From contig MU853200.1 in NCBI GenBank assembly GCA_033085395.1, forward strand, positions 1-64,000: a DNA stretch of 64,000 bases. The letters are read 5' to 3'. The stretch is from Xanthoparmelia taractica. Taxonomy: Eukaryota; Ascomycota; Lecanoromycetes; Lecanorales; Parmeliaceae. The notes under the pieces were generated by a model. The model was not told where the DNA came from and did not search any database. It worked only from the letters and a program-made list of their open reading frames with translations. How positions within the stretch are numbered: the stretch's first letter is position 1; every line of letters starts with the position of its first letter. Both the position numbers and the translations under genes were made by a program. Positions 45,432-56,178 of the stretch are shown piece by piece.

Positions 45432-46688
45432 ATGGCCCAGCCAGATGAGCTGCAACGATTCCATATTACCAGAGGAGACTTTCTCTACAAAATCGGTGAA
45501 CAGGGCGAATGGACAAGGCTACCATCACCAATTGACAACGTGAAACATAATTGCTACGGCATTACGTTCGACCATGGCGTAATTGTAACGCAAAAGCACC
45601 GCGAGCAAGGGAGCATATGCTGTGTCAAGCTCATTCTCAAGCCGCCTGCCATGGAAGTCGAAGAAGATCTACCCATAATCCGAGCTGAATGTGTCGAAAT
45701 TCACAGTCCTGGCTTCATCGCACGCAATCGTTGCATGGACAAAGCGAAAGCCATTGAGCATGCAAAGACTCTGCCCCTCGCATCGCTCGACAGGACAATC
45801 ACCGCCGTGAAGCTGAGGAATCTTAGCACATTGGCTCCTGATGGGAATATACTCCATTATGACTACGAGCTCAAAGAGCGGATATGGGAATTGATAGAGC
45901 GTGGCTATCGGGCCACGAGAGCCGCACAGACAAACAGCCGTGAGAGGAGAATTTGGACCCCTCCGTCGCGAGAACCCAGCAGCTCATCGGAGGTCATCAT
46001 CGACAAGGACAAGCCGAGAGTGCGATTGCCGACTCCTCAAGCGACGACACTCCCACGACCATTCAACAACTCATCAGAACTACCTGCCGATAAGGACAAG
46101 CCGAGAGTGCACTTGCCGATTCCTCAAGCGATGACACCATCACAACCGCCCAACTCACCAGACTTCTCTGCCGATGATAGGGACAAGCCGAGAGTGCTGT
46201 TGCCAACTCCTCAAGCGACGACACCACCGCAACCGCCCAACAACTCTACAGAAATACCTGCCGATAAGGACAACCCGATGGAGCAATTGCCAACCCCTCA
46301 AGCGGCGACGCCACCGCGACCATCCAACAACTCAACAGAAATACCTGACGATAAGGACAACCCGAGGGTGCAATCAGCGGCTCCTCGAACATCGAAGACA
46401 CCACAACAACCGCCCAACAATTCATCAGAAATCTCTACCAATGATAAGGACAACCTGAGCGAGCGCTTGCAGGCCCATCAAGCAGCGACGGCAGAAGGCG
46501 AACACAAACTCAGGCAGGGCTTGGAAAATGAACGGAAAGCGCTTCTACGAGCAGTCACCGTGGCGATCAATGGCGAGTGGGACAAAAAAGTGGCGGCTGC
46601 CGTGACGGAGTATCGGGCTTGGGCTGCGTCGGCGGTGGAGAAGATTTATAGCGGAGGGGTGAGGGTTCAATTAGGATGGAGAGTCTGA
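45432..46688 (+). CDS. uncharacterised protein with ~29-residue tandem repeats
   Basis: A single uninterrupted frame of 418 codons from ATG 45432. Residues 1-165 look folded and mixed alpha/beta, with several Cys and a pattern of charged segments (ITRGDFLYKIGEQGEW, DRTITAVKLRNLS), but I recognise no domain. Residues 191 to about 353 hold five to six tandem copies of a 29-31-residue unit that opens with DKDKPRV or DKDNP, continues LPTPQATTPP and ends PPNNSTEIPA. The C-terminus (354-410) is helical and charged (EHKLRQGLENERKALL). No signal peptide or membrane segment is seen. Repeats, lack of introns and isolation next to a gene-poor region suggest a lineage-specific gene. I assign no function. 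Confidence 0.6.
   Translation: MAQPDELQRFHITRGDFLYKIGEQGEWTRLPSPIDNVKHNCYGITFDHGVIVTQKHREQGSICCVKLILKPPAMEVEEDLPIIRAECVEIHSPGFIARNRCMDKAKAIEHAKTLPLASLDRTITAVKLRNLSTLAPDGNILHYDYELKERIWELIERGYRATRAAQTNSRERRIWTPPSREPSSSSEVIIDKDKPRVRLPTPQATTLPRPFNNSSELPADKDKPRVHLPIPQAMTPSQPPNSPDFSADDRDKPRVLLPTPQATTPPQPPNNSTEIPADKDNPMEQLPTPQAATPPRPSNNSTEIPDDKDNPRVQSAAPRTSKTPQQPPNNSSEISTNDKDNLSERLQAHQAATAEGEHKLRQGLENERKALLRAVTVAINGEWDKKVAAAVTEYRAWAASAVEKIYSGGVRVQLGWRV
46002..46491. repeat. coding tandem repeat, ~87-93 bp period
   Basis: The DNA of the repeat protein contains five to six copies of an 87-93-bp unit starting at GACAAGGACA-like sequence (46002, 46089, 46179, 46263, 46350, 46443 approximately). Copies 3-5 are the most alike. 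Period multiples of three keep the frame, so copy number can vary without breaking the gene. Confidence 0.75.
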
Positions 46689-47138
46689 TAATGTTGTTGA
46701 GACTCATTGCTCGGCGACATGTTGATGGCTTCAAAGTTGGTGCGTTGATGAGGCGGGAGACTAGTACGGAGTATTTGTGGCTCGAAAATTCCGATGGCTC
46801 AATCAAGCTGGGGCAGTATTTCATTGGGAGAGTGGTTTCAAATTTTGATATCACTTCAAAAGGGGTATTATCCAAACGATGAACGGAGAGAAGATAGATA
46901 CAATCCACGCATTACAAGCCGTATGGACTATTCGGATGGCACGAAATGTACCTTCTTCGCTAAAGAAATCTGTCCCTTAAAATAGACTCCATCCGTCCGC
47001 GGGATATATACTGGGGAAAGAATAGACGCTCCTGGTTTCCAACCATCCGGAACGCCTTGCTTCTGGTATATACCACGCAAAATATCAGCAATATATAAAC
47101 TTGAGGAAACCGGAGATGAAGGACCAGCAAGTAAATTG
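46689..47138. other. convergent 3' intergenic region
   Basis: This lies between the repeat-protein gene (plus) and the membrane-protein gene (minus). Small frames only; no gene supported. Confidence 0.4.
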
Positions 47139-48257
47139 TCACGGGTCGTAGTTTTTGTAGGCGCAGCTGCAGAAATCCTCCGGCGGCATCACCGAGTAGC
47201 CCGACGTGACCCGATCGCCCGGCTGCCCGTTGTTCCAGGTGTAGCATGCCGGCACGTCCACCCCGCCGCCAACGTGCTGCGTAGCGTCCATGGCATAATC
47301 CCAGTCCGCAAACGCCCCGCCCGTAGCAGCGGCAGCCGAAGACGTCGTCGCGCTGGCGGCGGTCGAGTTGCTCGGGTAGGATTTGGGTTTGCTGGTGTAG
47401 AGGTCCGCCATGAATATGGTGTCGTTGTAGAAGCATATGACGTTGAAAAAGGAGGGGAACACGGCCTTTTGGACCATGGTGCTGAAGGTGTAGCGCTCGT
47501 TTTCCGTGCCGGCGTCGACGAGGTTGAGGGTTGCGTTGGAGAAGTTGATGGCGAAGGGGTTGTCGGTGGAGGAGATGGTGAGGTTGGATGAGGAGTCGGA
47601 CTTGCTATTTGTGGCCGAGATGATCCAGTTGAAGGGGGCGAGGGAGGGTTCGCATTTCCAGCTCGCGGGGTTGGAAGTGCAGTTGGCGGAAACGGTGTCG
47701 AGAAAGGTGGTGAAAGTCCAGGAGCCGATTGGGAAAGGTTGGGCGCCGGGTGAGGAGCTTGAAGGTGCGGCAGGGGAATTACTGTTGCATGGGGTCGTTA
47801 GCTATATATAGTGGGATTTCAACAGCTTCATTTGTGACACCTACCTGTTGTTGTTCTTATGGTGAAGTCCGACGGCGAGTCCGACGATCAGCGCAATTGG
47901 GCAGGCCACCGCAATGACCGCTATAAGGCAGACACGCCGCCATCCACCTCTCTTGTTGATATATGTGTTGTTCCTGAAATCCTGAAATTTCTCTCCTTTG
48001 GGCCGCCTGACATCCCATAGGGTGTAGGGAGGGGTCGATCGTCCGCTATAGCTTGGCGGCTCTCCCAAGAACCTGCGGTGGAAGGGGCGATTGTGTGTTT
48101 TTGGGGGCGAAGTGGGAGGCAGTGGGACGTAACTGGCATCTTCTTGGATGATTGAGAGCCTGAGGGAGCTGGCGCGGGAGGCATTTCTGCTGCCCCGTCG
48201 GACTCCAGCATTTGTTGAATGACGTGGAAGGGTACGGTCATTGTTGTCTGAAGGCAT
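47139..48257 (-). CDS. single-pass (type II) membrane protein, function unknown
   Basis: Exons 48257-47845 and 47781-47139, joined over a 63-nt intron, give 351 residues. The first ~105 residues are a basic, Ser/Pro-rich cytosolic tail (PLPPTSPP, GEPPSYSGRSTPPY). One strong membrane segment follows (CLIAVIAVACPIALIVGLAVGL). The C-terminal ~215 residues should lie outside the cytosol: they have many N-x-S/T sites (ANCTSN, SNLTIS, FSNATLN), conserved-looking Trp and paired Cys (CTSNPASWKC, DFCSCAYKNYDP), and a Ser/Ala/Thr linker. Proteins of this layout are common in filamentous fungi and remain uncharacterised; a cell-surface role is only inferred. Confidence 0.7.
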
Positions 48258-48528
48258 GATGACGTCGTCTGGCCAGTGACATTGAAACGAAGAGGGAGGG
48301 AGGGAGGGAGGGATCGGGGGAGTGTCGGGAGGAGTCTGAACGAGGCTGATGACAAGGGAAGGTGAGGGCGAGGATGGCGACGACGACAGAGGAAAGAAGA
48401 TACTTCTAGATGGTGGATTGAATTACTAGCCAGGCGTTATCGTTGTCATGGCTCAGAACTAAAAGGCTAAAAGGCCAAAAGAGGGTAAGCCTTGTACCTA
48501 TTTAGGGCATGGACTCACAGACTTGTGG

Positions 48529-48542
48529 TGGAAAGGTGTGGT
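48529..48542. repeat. 14-bp match to the 1186-1457 element's inverted repeat
   Basis: TGGAAAGGTGTGGT is identical to the inner part of the MITE left end and is followed at once by an AT-rich patch. The outermost bases (CGGGT) and the TA do not match. It is either a relic or chance. Confidence 0.3.
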
Positions 48543-48561
48543 GTGGCTTGGAAGAAGAAGA

Positions 48562-48625
48562 ATTATTATTATTATTATTTTATTATTTGCCTAATAATTT
48601 ATTAGATTATTTATTAGATTATTTT
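48562..48625. repeat. ATT microsatellite and AT-rich patch
   Basis: Seven or so ATT units followed by TTTATTAGATTA direct repeats. No coding potential. Confidence 0.6.
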
Positions 48626-49893
48626 GACTGGGGAAAAAAGAAAAAAGAAAAGGCAGCAAATGATTAATACATATGGTGAAAGGAAAATTGATATTTACTT
48701 CTTTCTCACCCCACTATGTACTTTTATCTATTCCACGTTGAGCTCAGATCTGACGCTAAAATATGCCCCGATTTCTTTTGCTTTCCTTCCATTCAAATTC
48801 GCCTATCTCTTCCTCTTCTCTTTTTTCCCTTCTTTTCTACTACCTCGATAAATGATGATAATAATATATGACTAAAAATCCACTAAATCTCCGTATGAAT
48901 GATTATTTCATATTAAATAAAGCCAGAAACACGTGCATTGTGTAGCTTGCCACCTCGTTCCGTCTTTCTCCCCCAGAGATTGAATGGATCGGGGAGATGG
49001 AGAGAGAGGCAATTATCGACACCACGGTCAAGCGCACATACCGTAAGTACCCTACACAACGCCCATCCCGAACATCTGCGTGGAACATCTATGCGCATCA
49101 TCATCATCATGAATAATACATGGATAGTGTTGATCAAGTGATTGAACGATCAAACTCATCAGGATCCACAATGTTGATTACTTTAAGTAATGCGCCCAAA
49201 TGCTTCATGTCAAGTAAGCCATTTCTTTGGTGGACATGCATGTCGGGCCCCAAGTTCCCCATCACTCAAAATCATACAATGTCTTTCCAGCCTGTCCTTC
49301 TTCCCCAAAACGTCGCCAATACCCATGTGGCACCTCCGAAGATACACGAACTTGGCTCTATTCTCATTCCAATCTAATCGAATCCCTGAGACATGTCCCA
49401 AGCTCATAAGGTAAGCCTCCATCAATTGGACCCAGTCATGGCCGGTCTTATTGCCTCTTCGCCATGCAAGCCTTTTCAACACACAGCCAAAAGCATGCCC
49501 ACCTTTCCGATTCATGCTCCTGCATCACTCTTCACCGCTATTCCTCATCTCCTGCAAAGTTGCTGTCTATCGGGATCCAGGTTCCGGTGATGGGTTTGGC
49601 TTGTTAACTTTTCACTGCCGCAAACGGATGCTTTACCTTTCCATCTCCTTTGTTACCCAAATTGATCGCCATAGCTCTCTTGGCCTGACACATTGCTGTT
49701 CATTGTACCGTCTTTCTTTTCTTGGCTCTTTCCGCAGCATGGCTATCAGAAGAGGAAAGTTTTCCCCAAGAAAATGTAAACGATGGCTGTCTTGAGCGTG
49801 CTCTCCTCCCATTCTGAGCCTCCGTTCATACTTCATACTGCCAGCAACATTCTAAAGATATAGAGCCGCACACTATGACCAGTCAAAAAGTCC

Positions 49894-51596
49894 ATGTGGA
49901 ACGACCGTCCAAGAATGGGTAAGGATCTGTTACCCGAAGAACGGGGCAATCATGGCATTGGTCCGCAGCGCATCAAAAGGCCAGGTAATAGGTTTCAACC
50001 CTACGGCACCGGCCATGTACTCACCGAAAGACCTCTGCGGGTCTCAAATCCAGGCATCGAGGCTGCGCAGTCGCCCAGGCATAGCAAATCAAAAAGCAAA
50101 ACCCCGTCAGGGCCTTATGATATTGATGAGGGCTATCACTCTGACCCGGTCGAGGCTTACGACGTCGCGTGGAATCAAAAGGCTGCGGCGCCTGCCAACG
50201 CCAGTGACTATGAAAAATGGGATACCGCTCCTGCCGAGTTCATCAGATCAAGCTCCGGTCTTGGTAGTGGGTGGCTCGGGAAAAGACCTCTGGGTGCGGG
50301 GGGCTTCGGTATGGCAGGGTTATGGGAGAAGCGTGACGACAATGGAACAGTAATTGAGGTAAACAAGGCCTACTCTACATGATTGCCCCAAACCCTGACA
50401 GTCTTGAAAGCAAATGGTAATCAAACACATGAGGGTGCGCAAAGGAATCTGGAGATCGGAAATGCCAATGGAGGTTAAGATGATGAGAAAGATGGATGAG
50501 ACCAAATGTCCGTCTGTGGTCCGATATATAGCCTATAGGAGATACCTTCAAGACCAAGTTCACCGTATCTATATGGAATACTGCCCTCATGGCGACCTTA
50601 GAAGACTGTACAAAAGATACAGGAAATTTAGGTTTGTCCGTGCACGCGTTAGCATCGACTTCAAGGTACTGAGACTGTGCAGGCTATACATGCCCGAACC
50701 GTTCCTTTGGGACGTCTTTCATCATCTCGTGGAAGCAGCTGTAGCGGTGCGGTATGGCCCAACAAACGGAGGCTGGGGTGGTCAAGAGATTGTACACCGG
50801 GACATAAAGCCTGGAAACAGTTCGACTCCTGAACTCTTCCCAAATGATTGCTAAGGCAAATTGGGATCAGTATTCTTGGATATGGAGGACAGGAAAAGTG
50901 GAATTCCTTTTTACCCAATGACCAAGTTGGGTGACTGGGGTCTGGCTCGGTAGACCCATGTCAATGATCCTGACAATCCAACCATCCTCCATAAGGCGGG
51001 AACTCCGGGGTACAAGGCACCCGTAAGTACCGCCTTTGCTCATACACGAGCACCGCAGCTGTTGAACGCTATCAGGAACAAAAAGTGCCACCCCTACCTA
51101 TTTTCGAAGCAAATCCAGTGCCATCCTCGCACATACCAATGTCTGGGCAATTGGGGCCACGATGTTTGAACTGATGACGTTGTACAGAGTCCACGGTTTC
51201 TTGCTAAAGCCACAAGGTAATATCATTGATGAAGAAGGCATCAAGCCTATCCAGACGAACCGGAAGCCTTCTTACAGCTCGCAACTCTCCAAGCTTATCC
51301 AGGATTGCCTCAAACCTATCCCGCTAGACCGACCGAATGTCACTGATTTACGTACCAAGATCAATATCCACCGTGATGCCATTATCAAGCTGGTACGGGA
51401 GCGCGAAGGCGCGGAAACAGCAAAGCCATTGGAGGACGAGAGGCTGTACTATGTAGGTAATGAGATCAAGTGGGCGAAGACGGGAGATTGGCAACCACAT
51501 GAACGCGATATGGATACTAATAAGTCTGAAGGTGGGTTTGCAAACCCTGACCTTTCTCCTATACAGTCCCCCCTCTTTAAGGAACCGGGAGGATGA
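49894..51596 (+). pseudogene. disrupted serine/threonine protein kinase
   Basis: Exons 49894-50358, 50411-50631, 50683-50819 and 50871-51022 join in phase over 51-52-nt introns. They give a kinase with glycine loop LGAGGFGMAG, ATP lysine in MVIKHM, YCPHGDLRRL hinge, HRDIKPGN catalytic loop and GDWGLAR (DWG instead of DFG). Directly after GLAR an in-frame TAG (50951-50953) interrupts the activation segment, while the same frame continues with recognisable AGTPGYKAP. A 53-nt intron (51023-51075) follows. Beyond it the frame is off by one base near 51076-51085; the correct C-lobe (HTNVWAIGATMFELM, LDRPNVTDLR) resumes one frame over and runs to 51596. No splice choice I tried removes both faults. 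It looks like a recently decayed kinase or, less likely, two sequencing errors. Confidence 0.65.
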
Positions 51597-52002
51597 TGGT
51601 TTCTAATAATGTCCTAAGAGATTTGGAGCTTCAAAGAAGACATGGAACATGTGGACTGATGTAGGCAAGCTGTAAAATATGTTCCAAAGTGTATCTTCAG
51701 TAGGGAGGAAGAGTAGAAGTTAGAACAAAACGGAGTCATGGCCTGGTAGGAAGCTAGGATGTTTACTACTTCACCACTTGGCATCAGTCATTCGAATTGT
51801 ATTCTGCCGTTCTACTTCTAAATTTCACAGGCTCATATACATGAACGGGTTTCTTCCAAAATCGCTATGTCCAAGCCAATGGGTCAAGATAGCGGGCCCG
51901 TATCCAGTTTCCCTTGACCAACCTCACTTCATGACCGTGATGTGAACAACAACGCCAACCACACTGCCGTCAAGGCGTGTGAACTTCCAAACATCCCTTG
52001 AA
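51597..52002. other. intergenic between the kinase relic and NPR2
   Basis: About 400 bp without coding signal, taken as the NPR2 promoter. Confidence 0.4.
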
Positions 52003-53481
52003 ATGCTCAAAGCAATCTTCTTTGCCACCTTTGATGTCACCGAAGGTCTTTTCCCCTTCTCTCTCCCTATCCTCACTACCATTACTTCAAACATCTGAGC
52101 TAATATCGCCTCCACAGGCCCCAAAGTCCTCCACCAGGTCCCCATCTCCTCCGTAACAGCCTCCCCTTCCTCACCCTCCATCCCCTTCATCCATTTCCCC
52201 CTCGTCTCTTCTCTCCTCATCCCCCACCCGACCCTCTGCAACAGCGGTCTCCTAACCCTCACCCACTCCCACCACCGCATCCTCTCCTACCCGCAACACA
52301 TCGCCTCCCCCAGCTACCCACGCAACGCCTACACCTTCAACTTCTGCCTCGTCCTGGCCGAAGATGCGGACTTCAGCTCCTACGTGCCCGTGGTACGGAA
52401 ACTCAACACCCTGTTCCGCACGCTCGAGGAGCAGAGCCAGTTCCTCTCCCGCGACGGCAGCGTGCCGGACAGCGGCAAGATCTACGCGCTCTGCGAGATC
52501 CTGCTCGAGGACCTGAACAACTACTCCGAAGTCATGATCCCCATCGACGCCTCCAACACCCTCAACATCAAACTCTTCCCCACCTACCCGCCGCCCCCGC
52601 CCCTCTACGCCCACCACGTGCCCCTCGCCACCGTCCGTCTCGAAGACCTCGTCGACGAAAACTGGGACCTCACCATGCTGCACGTCCTCCCCTGGATCGA
52701 CGGCGTCAACAGCGTCAAGCAGATTGCGCTGCTGGCCGACGCCGACTTCAAGCTCGTGCGGAAAGCGATCAGGCATCTGCTTTACTACGGCTGCGTGCTC
52801 CTGCTGGATGTCTTCAGCTTCGGCGCCATCTATGCGCCGACGGCGGAGGTGTCTGCGTTTGTGGAGAGCAAGGAGATGCAGGCGGAGTGTGGGCGGTACG
52901 TTGCTTTGAGCCAGGGGGAGGGCATTGAGTCCGAGAAGCAGGAGAAACAGGAGGAGCATGAAGACGAGGAAAAGAAAACCCTAACCGGTACCCAACTAAC
53001 CGAGCTCTACCTGTCCCTAAGACAAGGCCATAGCGTCAAAACCTGGTGCATGGAGCACGCGGAAGCGGTGGGTAAGATAGACGTGCGCCGCTTCATCACG
53101 TTCGGCGTCATCAAGGGGTTCCTGTACCGCGTGCACAAGTACGCGTTCGTCACCACTTCGATCCATCGGTCTAATTCGAAGAAATTGACGAGGGCGAATC
53201 TGCAGCGTGAGAAGCTGAGGGAAGAGGGGATGGTGAAGAAGAAGGAGAAGGAGAAGGAGAAGGAGGAGAATGAGCAGGGGAAGGGAAAGGCGAAGGGGAA
53301 GGTGGGTGGGCAGAAGGAGAAGGAGAAGGAGAAGGAGAAGGAGAATGTGGATGGGGATCTGGGGAGGTATCTGGATGGCACGCACTGTTTTGATGAAATC
53401 TGTACGGATCTCATGATTGGTGAGAAGGAGTTGACGGCGAGGTTGAAGGCGTGGGGGGATGTGCAGATTATTTGTCGGTGA
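52003..53481 (+). CDS. NPR2: nitrogen permease regulator 2 (SEACIT/GATOR1 subunit)
   Basis: A 43-nt first exon (52003-52045) and a long second exon (52118-53481) give 468 residues. The short exon supplies MLKAIFFATFDVTEG and the splice completes EGPKVLHQVP, the hallmark opening of NPR2/NPRL2. Downstream are YPRNAYTFNFCLVL, VVRKLNTLFRTLEEQS, LDLDN-type LLEDLNNYSE, LFPTYPPPPPLYAHHVP, WDLTMLHVLPWIDG and, near the end, HCFDEICTDLMIGE and LKAWGDVQIICR. A Lys/Glu-rich low-complexity insert (53233-53345) separates the last two parts. With Npr3 and Iml1, Npr2 forms the GAP complex that restrains TORC1 during amino-acid limitation at the vacuole membrane. The second exon is markedly GC-rich. Confidence 0.9.
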
Positions 53482-53724
53482 TGTTGGAAGCTTTTGGATT
53501 CGACTTCCAGGGTTTGATACATCTTTTGTTTCGTTACGTTGTAGATATTTGATGGAGGATTCTATCTGTCAACGTACAAATGTGACGATTCTCCGCATGA
53601 CCAGAAACAGAAGTCATGCCAGCCATATTGAATGAACAATCTCAAAGCGCCAGGGGTATATATCCAGAAAGATACGCCCGACATGACCTCTCGAAACCAC
53701 TAGTACCACCAGTGCCAACATCTC

Positions 53725-56178
53725 CTACTCCTCCCCTTCCTCCCACCTTTCCCGCTCCTGCCTCATCAACGGCTCCATGACCGCGTCAGTAAAGATGCCC
53801 TCGCCCGGTCCCCGCACCCTCCTGATATCAGGCGCAAACACCGGTCCAATCTGCGCCTCCCATTCCGCCCTCCGATTCATCAACTGCCTCGCCACGTCGC
53901 CGATGCCCGGCTTGCTGATGCCGGCCACGCCTCCGTTGGCCGTCGAGACCCCGCCTTGGATCGGATGGTTGCCGCCGCCGCCTCCTCCGCCTCCGGGCCG
54001 CTTGGTGTTCTTCTTCGTTTTGCCCAGCGTGCGCGTGCGTTTGAGATACGCTTGCTGGACTTGACCGTCGAGGTCTTCCAGTATGGTTGCGAATTCCTGA
54101 TAGGCCATTTGTTCCTGGGCCAGCTCCAGGACCCTCTGTTTGCGTGCGCCGTTGACGACGCTCACTTCCCTCAGCTTCTCCTGCAGGTAGCGGAGGCGCT
54201 CTGCGATTTCGTCGTCGTAGTGGGCGTCGTAGTCGGGTTCGTTGTCTGGGGAGAGGAAGCCGATGTGGCGGAGTTCGGCTTTGAGCCGTTCGTCGATTTG
54301 GGCGTGCGAGAGGTTCTGGGCGTTGGCTGGCGGACGGTCGAATGAGGCGAGGGCGGTGGCGGGCGGAATAGTCTGAGACTTGCTATTGGCCTCTTCGGTA
54401 GGTGCCAAGTCTTGACCGGTGCCATTAGGGAGGTCGCCGTTGGTGTGAGAGGATTCTCCGATACCGTTGGTAAGGCCGTTTGACTGTGACTTTTCCTCTG
54501 TTGGCGGAGTTCGATGCTCGAAACGCATGGTGGAGAGAAGGCGGTTGAGTAACGGACCGCCAGAAATCTGGTCTGTCTCGGCAAGTTCGTCGTCCATTTG
54601 ATCAAGGCTGCCGCGAGGCTGATTGGGTGGCAGTCTATCCTGTTCTGGCGTGTCCCGAGACAGGGAGCCGTCTTCCTCGGCCCATACCTCTGTGTAATGA
54701 CGCTTGCCTCTGCGAGGCATGACGAATGGAGTTACTCGATCACCCTGCTTTTTTCAGCTTAAAACGCGCCTATGTCCTCGGCAGGACTTACTCGCTCGTT
54801 TAGGAAACCAATGTCTTCCTCTTTCAACGGTCTCAGATAGTTGTCAAGGTAGGCCGAAAAAGTATGAGCAGCAACTTGGTTATTCGGTTTGACCGCATTG
54901 CTGAAATCCTTGTCCATGCCTCCCCGAGGGACAGCTATAAGATCATGAAGATCATCGTGGGGGAATGATGCTACACAGTAGATTTCTTTCTTTTCTTCGT
55001 CGGTCATGTCATCTGTGACGGGTCGGATCTCGTAAATAGTTGGATCATCAAACGTGAGAGGGTTGGGCCCAAAGGTCTGGTATTGAGCTATGCTTGCAGC
55101 AGGTGGAGGCTGATGTACACCATCGGAGGAGGTACTGGGAGACGGGGACGGTCGAGCAGATCCAGGCTCTAAAGGCGGAGGAGCGGTCAATGGCGATGCA
55201 AGCGGCGAAGCTTCGGATAAAGATGACGAACTTCCGGAGACAGCATCGAGTTTCCTCTTTCGAGGAGACGGTGTGTTGGTGGCCAGACTGGGCGAGGCTT
55301 TGGAAATGTCAGCAATGTTCGTCCTGAGTCTCGTACACCTTGTGCTTTCCAGTCTGCTTTCTTCTGTGATTTTAAGTATGATGTCTCTTTGAGAGTTTGA
55401 CTTGTGCATTTTTGTGATCCAGCTGCCCAGGCTCAATAGAGAGCCACAATATGAAGCCTTCAGCAATGCCAGGAGACATGAGAAACCTCGAGTAAGCGCA
55501 TTCGATATTCTGCATTGTGGAGCTCTCGCGCCAAAATAAATGATACGGTGAAAGCGTAATGTATCAGGTGTTGCAGAAAGATGTGTTGAGGAATTGCCGA
55601 CGAATTACAAACGTACCTTTGAGTGGCAGGTCTAACCCATCTTGCCTTGCCAGACCATGTGCTCCATGAGCCAGAGGTCTTTCTTCCCTGGCAATACTTC
55701 GTTCTTTCTTTTTCTTCAGCTTCCCGCCCTTTCTTCCTCTGATATCATCGTCTTCCTCTTCGGGTTCTTGTTTCAGTACCTTCAGTGTTTCCCGTTCTTC
55801 TGCTTCGCGCAGGCGAGCCTCTTGTTCTCTCTGCCTTTCCTCTTCTAAAGCTTCTTTTCTTTTCTCGGATAGTGCGCGCATGCCCGCGTTGCAAGTATCG
55901 CTTCGTGCAGATGCCAATTCGCTCAATTGTTTCAAGTCTTTGGCCATGATTGTGAGATGGCTTGGATCTGGTATGCCCCCAGCACCTCCGTGACGCTCGA
56001 GTATATCATCGTAATTTATATTTGTGGGCACCATGAGATTTCCAATAAGAATATCAAGGAAAGCTGTATGTGAGGGCGCTGTGGGTCCGCTGACCGAAGA
56101 ACTTGGAGTTGTATTGCGGCTCCGAGACTGTCTCCCCTCACGGCCTTTGGATTTGCTCTTCCCGACCAGTGGAGGCAT
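53725..56178 (-). CDS. NGG1: SAGA complex subunit Ada3/Ngg1
   Basis: Three exons, 56178-55617, 55297-54792 and 54744-53725, give about 695 residues. The N-terminal half carries SHTAFLDILIGNLM and a Glu/Arg coiled coil (EERQREQEARLREAEE). The middle has FDDPTIYEI, EEKKEIYCVASFPHDDL, DKDFSNAVKPNNQV and the splice-spanning [26 protein letters not shown], all Ada3 hallmarks. The C-terminal part has ELRHIGFLSPD, then a run of eight Gly, and ends in EGIFTDAVMEPLMRQERERW. Ada3 tethers Gcn5 and Ada2 in the SAGA/ADA histone acetyltransferase module. The first intron is 319 nt if the acceptor at 55298 is used (CTGAC branch just upstream); an acceptor about 60 nt earlier is also in phase and would add some 20 residues. 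Confidence 0.85.

Larger units (their letters stand above)
48258..49893. other. 1.6-kb intergenic region
   Basis: No gene is supported. Near the membrane-protein start there is a GGGA repeat (48292-48313). At 48551-48625 an ATT microsatellite leads into an AT-rich patch with repeated TTTATTAGATTA. Frames at 48938-49141, 49120-49377 and 49451-49795 overlap opposite-strand frames and show no motif. Confidence 0.45.

Noticed and set aside
46002..46491. CRISPR-like array
   Set aside because: The repeats are contiguous, in frame and divergent, with no spacers; they are coding tandem repeats in a eukaryotic gene.
50951..50953. TAG in the kinase as a recoded or read-through codon
   Set aside because: A second, independent frameshift lies 130 bp downstream and there is no readthrough context, so gene decay explains both better.
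52252..52959. 235-codon minus-strand frame
   Set aside because: It lies opposite the GC-rich second exon of NPR2, whose protein is clearly conserved. Long antisense frames are expected there.
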